Of a DNA stretch of 61,635 nt, positions 57,197 to 61,635 are shown piece by piece. The notes under the pieces were generated by a model that was not told the origin of the DNA, did no database searches, and saw only the letters and a list, made by a program, of their open reading frames with translations. Positions within the stretch are counted from its first letter, which is position 1, and the number at the start of each line of letters is the position of its first letter. A program made the translations under genes and the position numbers. The stretch spans positions 57,324-118,958 of the forward strand of contig NZ_BMRG01000004.1 of NCBI RefSeq assembly GCF_014648515.1, read 5' to 3'. Origin of the DNA: Saccharothrix coeruleofusca. Lineage in GTDB: Bacteria; Actinomycetota; Actinomycetes; Mycobacteriales; Pseudonocardiaceae.

Positions 57197-58387
57197 TCAG
57201 CGGGTGCGCACCGCCCACCGGGTCAACGCGGGCACCGCCGCGCCTGCGGCCAGGAACACGGCCGCGGCCAGCACCCACCCGCCCGCGCCGAGGCCGGCCA
57301 GCCCCACCGTGAAGAAGCTCGGCGCGAGCATCTGCGCGGTGGCCGTGGCCGCCTCGGTCGCCCCTTGGTAGGCGCCGTGGGCGTGCGGTCGCATGAGGGA
57401 GATCGACAGCCGCCACCCGGCGGCGACGTAGCCCAGTTCGCCCGCCAGGTGCAGCAGGGCCGCGATCAGGACGATCCCCACGCCGACACCCGTGCCGGTG
57501 GAACCGGTCACCGCCAGCAGCAGGCAGCTCGCCGCCAGAGCAACCCCCGCGCCGACGGCCGTGCGCGCGGCGCGGGTGGTCGAGGTGGCGAGCCGGGTGG
57601 CCGCGACCTGGAGCGCCGCGATGCCGACCGAGCTGAGCACCACCACGGCTCCGCTGAGCGACAGCGGCAGCCCGGTCGCGGCGATCCACAGCGGCAGTCC
57701 GGTCGACAGCATCGCCCAGCACAGCGACAGCACCGCGGTCACGGCGGTGACCGCCAGGTAGGGCAGGTCGCGCAGGGCCGTCCGCGCGCTGGGGCGGCGG
57801 ACTGCGACACCGGGTGACGGCAGGCTGACCGTCACCGCGGCCAGCACCAGGAAGCTGACCGCGTTGCCCGCGATGGACAGGTGGTAGACACCGGGCTGGT
57901 CGACGGAGAGCACCAGCGCGCCCAGCCCGGCGCCCGCGGCGTAGCCGACGTGCTGGGCGACCCGCTGCCGGGCCAGCACGGCGACCCGTTCGTCGTCATC
58001 GGACACCAGAGCTGACACCAGGGCGGTGCGGGCGGCGTTGCCGCCGTTGGCCAGCGCCACGAACGCCACCGTGACGACCAGGAAGGCCCAAGTGCTGTCC
58101 ACCAGCAGGTAGCAGGCCATCGCGACCGCGCGCACGCCGGTGATCGCCACCAGGACGCGGCGCGGGTCCAGGCGGTCGGCCAGCGCGCCCAGCGGGACGG
58201 CCGCCAGCAGCCCGCAGGCGCCCGCCACCGTCATCCCCACGCCCACCACGACCGGCGGGAACCCGGCCACACGGGTGAAGTACAGCGCCCAGGTGGTGAA
58301 CCACAGGCCGTCGCCCAGCGCGGACACCCCGCGTCCCCACATGAGGCGGCGCTGCCACCCCGCCGCCCGTTCCAGCACGACGACCAT
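57197..58387 (-). CDS. MFS transporter (396 aa)
   Basis: Twelve hydrophobic segments can be counted, in two halves of six. The loop between the second and third segment has PLGALADRLDPRRVLV, the G-x-x-x-D-R-x-x-R-R signature A of major facilitator proteins. The early region (WGRGVSALGDGLWFTTWALY) is typical of small drug or metabolite exporters. ATG 58387 has GAAGGGTGG about 8 nt upstream. It is divergent from an ArsR-type regulator gene with an inverted repeat between them, so the transporter is probably regulated by it. The substrate is unknown. Confidence 0.88.
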   Translation of the reverse strand: MVVVLERAAGWQRRLMWGRGVSALGDGLWFTTWALYFTRVAGFPPVVVGVGMTVAGACGLLAAVPLGALADRLDPRRVLVAITGVRAVAMACYLLVDSTWAFLVVTVAFVALANGGNAARTALVSALVSDDDERVAVLARQRVAQHVGYAAGAGLGALVLSVDQPGVYHLSIAGNAVSFLVLAAVTVSLPSPGVAVRRPSARTALRDLPYLAVTAVTAVLSLCWAMLSTGLPLWIAATGLPLSLSGAVVVLSSVGIAALQVAATRLATSTTRAARTAVGAGVALAASCLLLAVTGSTGTGVGVGIVLIAALLHLAGELGYVAAGWRLSISLMRPHAHGAYQGATEAATATAQMLAPSFFTVGLAGLGAGGWVLAAAVFLAAGAAVPALTRWAVRTR

Positions 58388-58456
58388 CGGAAACCACCCT
58401 TCAGGAAGACGTGAATGGTCACTGTAGGGGCGCACGGGATCTGCCGCAATAACAGT

Positions 58457-58485
58457 TCAGGCAGGCTTGAAAGGTGCTAGCCTGA
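58457..58485. promoter_or_regulatory. inverted repeat overlapping the -10 of the ArsR-type gene
   Basis: TCAGGC (58457-58462) and GCCTGA (58480-58485) form an inverted repeat with a 17-bp spacer. The right arm overlaps TAGCCT (58478-58483), the leaderless -10 that ends 6 nt before GTG 58490. The position suits autorepression and control of the divergent MFS gene. Confidence 0.5.
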
Positions 58486-58489
58486 CGAC

Positions 58490-59188
58490 GTGGCGGGATG
58501 GATCGACCCGGAGAACCGGGTGCTCGCGAAGGCCACCGCGCTGGCGGGCGAGCTGGCCGACCCGGTGCGGCTGACCGCCTTGCAGCTGCTGGCCGCGGAG
58601 GGGCCGCACACGCTCACCCAGCTGGCCGACGCGATCGGGGTGTCCGCCTCCCGGCTGGGCAACCACCTGGGGCGGCTGCGCGCGAGCGGCCTGGTCGCCG
58701 TCGAGCGCTCCGGCAGGCACGCGCTGTACCGGGTGGCCGACGCGGGCCTGTCGGGCGTGCTGGCGGCGCTGTCCCGCTACGCCGGTGCCGACGCGGCCGT
58801 CGACCGCGAGCCCTCGCCCGCCGACATCGCCCACACCTGCTACGACCACGCCGCGGGCAGGTTGGGCGTCGTCGTGTTCAGCACCCTGGTCGAGCGCGGC
58901 GCGCTCCGGCCGCCCGACGGCCGTGGTGACGAGGTGGCGCTGGGGCCGGACCCGACGGCGTTCGCGGAGCTGGGCGTCGACCCGGACGCGGTGGCGGCGG
59001 GCAGGCGCAAGCGGGCCACGGCGTGCCTGGACCGCACGCACCGCCTGCCGCACTTGGGCGGGGCGCTGGGCAGCGCGGTGCTGGACGCCCTGCTGGAGCG
59101 CGGCCTGGTGCGCAGGCGACCGGAGGGCCGCGTGCTGGACGTGCTCGACGCGGGCGAGCTGACCCGCCTGCTGCCCGCCTTCGGCTGA
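58490..59188 (+). CDS. ArsR-type helix-turn-helix regulator with C-terminal DUF2087-like domain (232 aa)
   Basis: Residues of about 10-95 are an ArsR winged helix (LADPVRLTALQLLAAEGPHT, TQLADAIGVSASRLGNHLGR, wing VERSGRHALYRVA). The C-terminal region (GRRKRATACLDRTHRLPHLG onward to the end) resembles a small domain found in metabolite-responsive relatives. Conserved cysteines for metal sensing are not arranged in the usual ELCVCDL motif, so an organic effector is more likely. It has a leaderless promoter with an overlapping inverted repeat and faces the MFS exporter gene. Confidence 0.8.
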   Translation: MAGWIDPENRVLAKATALAGELADPVRLTALQLLAAEGPHTLTQLADAIGVSASRLGNHLGRLRASGLVAVERSGRHALYRVADAGLSGVLAALSRYAGADAAVDREPSPADIAHTCYDHAAGRLGVVVFSTLVERGALRPPDGRGDEVALGPDPTAFAELGVDPDAVAAGRRKRATACLDRTHRLPHLGGALGSAVLDALLERGLVRRRPEGRVLDVLDAGELTRLLPAFG

Positions 59189-59202
59189 CCCGCTCCGCGT
59201 CG

Positions 59203-59312
59203 GCAAGTACTACCCGACCCCTGGGAGGGGGCAGATAACTACTACCCGCCCCGGACGTTCATGAGACGGGTAGTAGTTACGCGCTCGACGAAGCGGCACG
59301 GGTAGTACTTGC
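59203..59312. repeat. phased palindromic array, copy 2 (four 14-bp sites)
   Basis: GCAAGTACTACCCG at 59203-59216, ATAACTACTACCCG at 59235-59248, CGGGTAGTAGTTAC at 59267-59280 and CGGGTAGTACTTGC at 59299-59312. Here all three start-to-start distances are exactly 32 bp, and all spacers are 18 bp. The outer pair is perfect; the outer arms extend outwards (CGCGTC on the left, GACGCG on the right). It begins 15 bp behind the ArsR-type stop and ends 112 bp before the 80-aa gene. Confidence 0.87.
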
Positions 59313-59423
59313 TGACGCGGGTGGGGTGTTCACCGGAAGTGGGCGGGGTCAGTGCGCTTGAGACGGAAATCCGCGGGTACTACGCACGGTGACCGATGAC
59401 CTCATCGACGACGAGGAGGAGAC

Positions 59424-59666
59424 ATGGCCACCGGTGAGACCGGCTTCGACGACGTCAGCTTCGACCTGATCTCGGTGCAGTACCACTCGCTCAAGGCCGG
59501 GCACGACTACGGCCAGTACGTGCGTGACGCCGAGAACGCGGGCAGGCAGGACATCGCCGACTTCTTCCGCCGCGTCATGGAGGAGGACTCCGCGCGGGCG
59601 AAGCAGTGCCACGAGTTCCTCCGCGAGCTGTCCGGGAGCGAGGAGTCCGGCCCCGCCCTCACCTGA
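59424..59666 (+). CDS. small acidic helical protein (80 aa)
   Basis: A short, mostly helical protein (VSFDLISVQYHSLKAGHDYG, then DIADFFRRVMEEDSARAKQC). The distribution of His, Glu and Tyr resembles one half of a ferritin-like helical bundle, but no complete metal-site pattern can be shown. A strong AGGAGGAG ribosome binding site precedes ATG 59424. The gene stands alone, with a phased array upstream and a strong terminator downstream. Confidence 0.65.
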   Translation: MATGETGFDDVSFDLISVQYHSLKAGHDYGQYVRDAENAGRQDIADFFRRVMEEDSARAKQCHEFLRELSGSEESGPALT

Positions 59667-59676
59667 CGGCGACCTC

Positions 59677-59716
59677 GACGGCAGCCCGGCACCGGCCCCG
59701 GTGCCGGGCTGCCGTC
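59677..59716 (+). terminator. 19-bp hairpin terminator behind the 80-aa gene
   Basis: The arms at 59677-59695 (GACGGCAGCCCGGCACCGG) and 59698-59716 are perfectly complementary with two bases between them. It begins 11 bp behind the stop at 59666 and should insulate the following kinase gene. Confidence 0.82.
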
Positions 59717-59890
59717 GTGCCCGCACACCCCCGTTCGGGCCCCTCGCTCCTGTACCTGCGGTCTCCGCTGTCCCTCGGACGACTGACATGTGTGTAATTT
59801 GGTCGCGGTGCACCGCCGCCTGAAGAAGCCGGGCGCGGTGGTGGTGTCGGCTTTCACGCGCGATCGCGCGACAAGCGGAACGAGGGTGAC

Positions 59891-61635
<1,745 letters not shown>

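Noticed and set aside
59203-59312. Reading the phased 14-bp sites as a CRISPR array or as a MITE
   Set aside because: Sites are only 14 bp, half of them inverted, with 18-bp spacers and no cas genes. For a MITE, no target-site duplication is visible at 11421-11521 or 59203-59312, and a half copy exists.

Overview
The window is high-GC DNA (above 70% by eye, strongly GC-biased third codon positions) with many GTG starts, GTGA/ATGA gene overlaps and leaderless TANNNT-N6-start promoters. The gene content (ESX/WXG100 proteins, SARP/BTAD and ANTAR regulators, several XRE-TPR regulators, two ScbR-like TetR proteins, Tat and Sec secreted hydrolases) points to a filamentous actinomycete. Pseudonocardiales of the Actinosynnema/Saccharothrix type is my inference, not a demonstrated identity. 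I see no rRNA, tRNA, CRISPR array, IS element or prophage; it reads as accessory, chromosome-arm-like DNA.

Layout. 0.2-2.8 kb: a minus-strand ESX-type polymorphic toxin operon (YbaB-like, WXG100-like, CpnT-type carrier, separate nuclease-like toxin, putative immunity protein). 3-7.2 kb: aminoglycoside-phosphotransferase-like protein, Tat-exported PL10 pectate lyase, cytosolic GH13 glycosidase. 7.2-12.4 kb: Cys/Met-metabolism PLP enzyme with a divergent MocR regulator, MarR regulator, NAD-dependent epimerase, RraA-like protein. 12.6-20.3 kb: membrane-anchored PstS-like protein, secreted subtilase, arginase-family protein, secreted EEP-family protein, HD protein. 20.3-26 kb: PEBP-SRPBCC fusion with a divergent GntR regulator, two small coupled genes, XRE-TPR regulator coupled to a 2'-5' RNA ligase-like protein, TetR regulator and SnoaL-like protein. 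26.2-30.5 kb: CPBP protease/histidine kinase/response regulator operon and a secreted putative glycosidase. 30.6-36.5 kb: universal stress protein behind a DosR-type box, orphan [NiFe]-hydrogenase-like small subunit, two ScbR-like TetR regulators around a STAS protein, GAF-ANTAR regulator, small XRE regulator, SnoaL-like protein with a coupled 24-aa ORF. 37.2-50.6 kb: about 3,115-aa RHS/YD-repeat protein with a C-terminal nuclease, a secreted lectin-like protein and a SARP-NB-ARC regulator in one transcriptional direction. 50.7-54 kb: secreted sialidase with three LamG-like domains. 54-61.6 kb: two more XRE-TPR regulators, MFS exporter with a divergent ArsR-type regulator, an 80-aa protein, and the start of a multi-HAMP sensor kinase that runs off the end.

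The most unusual signal is not a gene. A 14-bp motif (GCAAGTACTACCCG, with variant GTAACCACTACCCG) recurs at three intergenic places at exact 32-bp intervals. At 11421-11521 and 59203-59312 it forms a mirror-symmetric four-site array; at 54029-54074 there is a two-site half array. The 18-bp spacers keep their length but not their sequence, which suggests helically phased protein binding at the DNA level. A second repeat family (CGCGAGTCGAACGC) marks gene 3' ends at about 7.2, 26.1, 50.6 and possibly 55.5 kb.

Functional themes are inter-bacterial conflict (two toxin loci), degradation of plant or host polymers (pectate lyase, GH13, subtilase, sialidase), and dense regulation in which divergent regulator/target pairs share operator-like palindromes.
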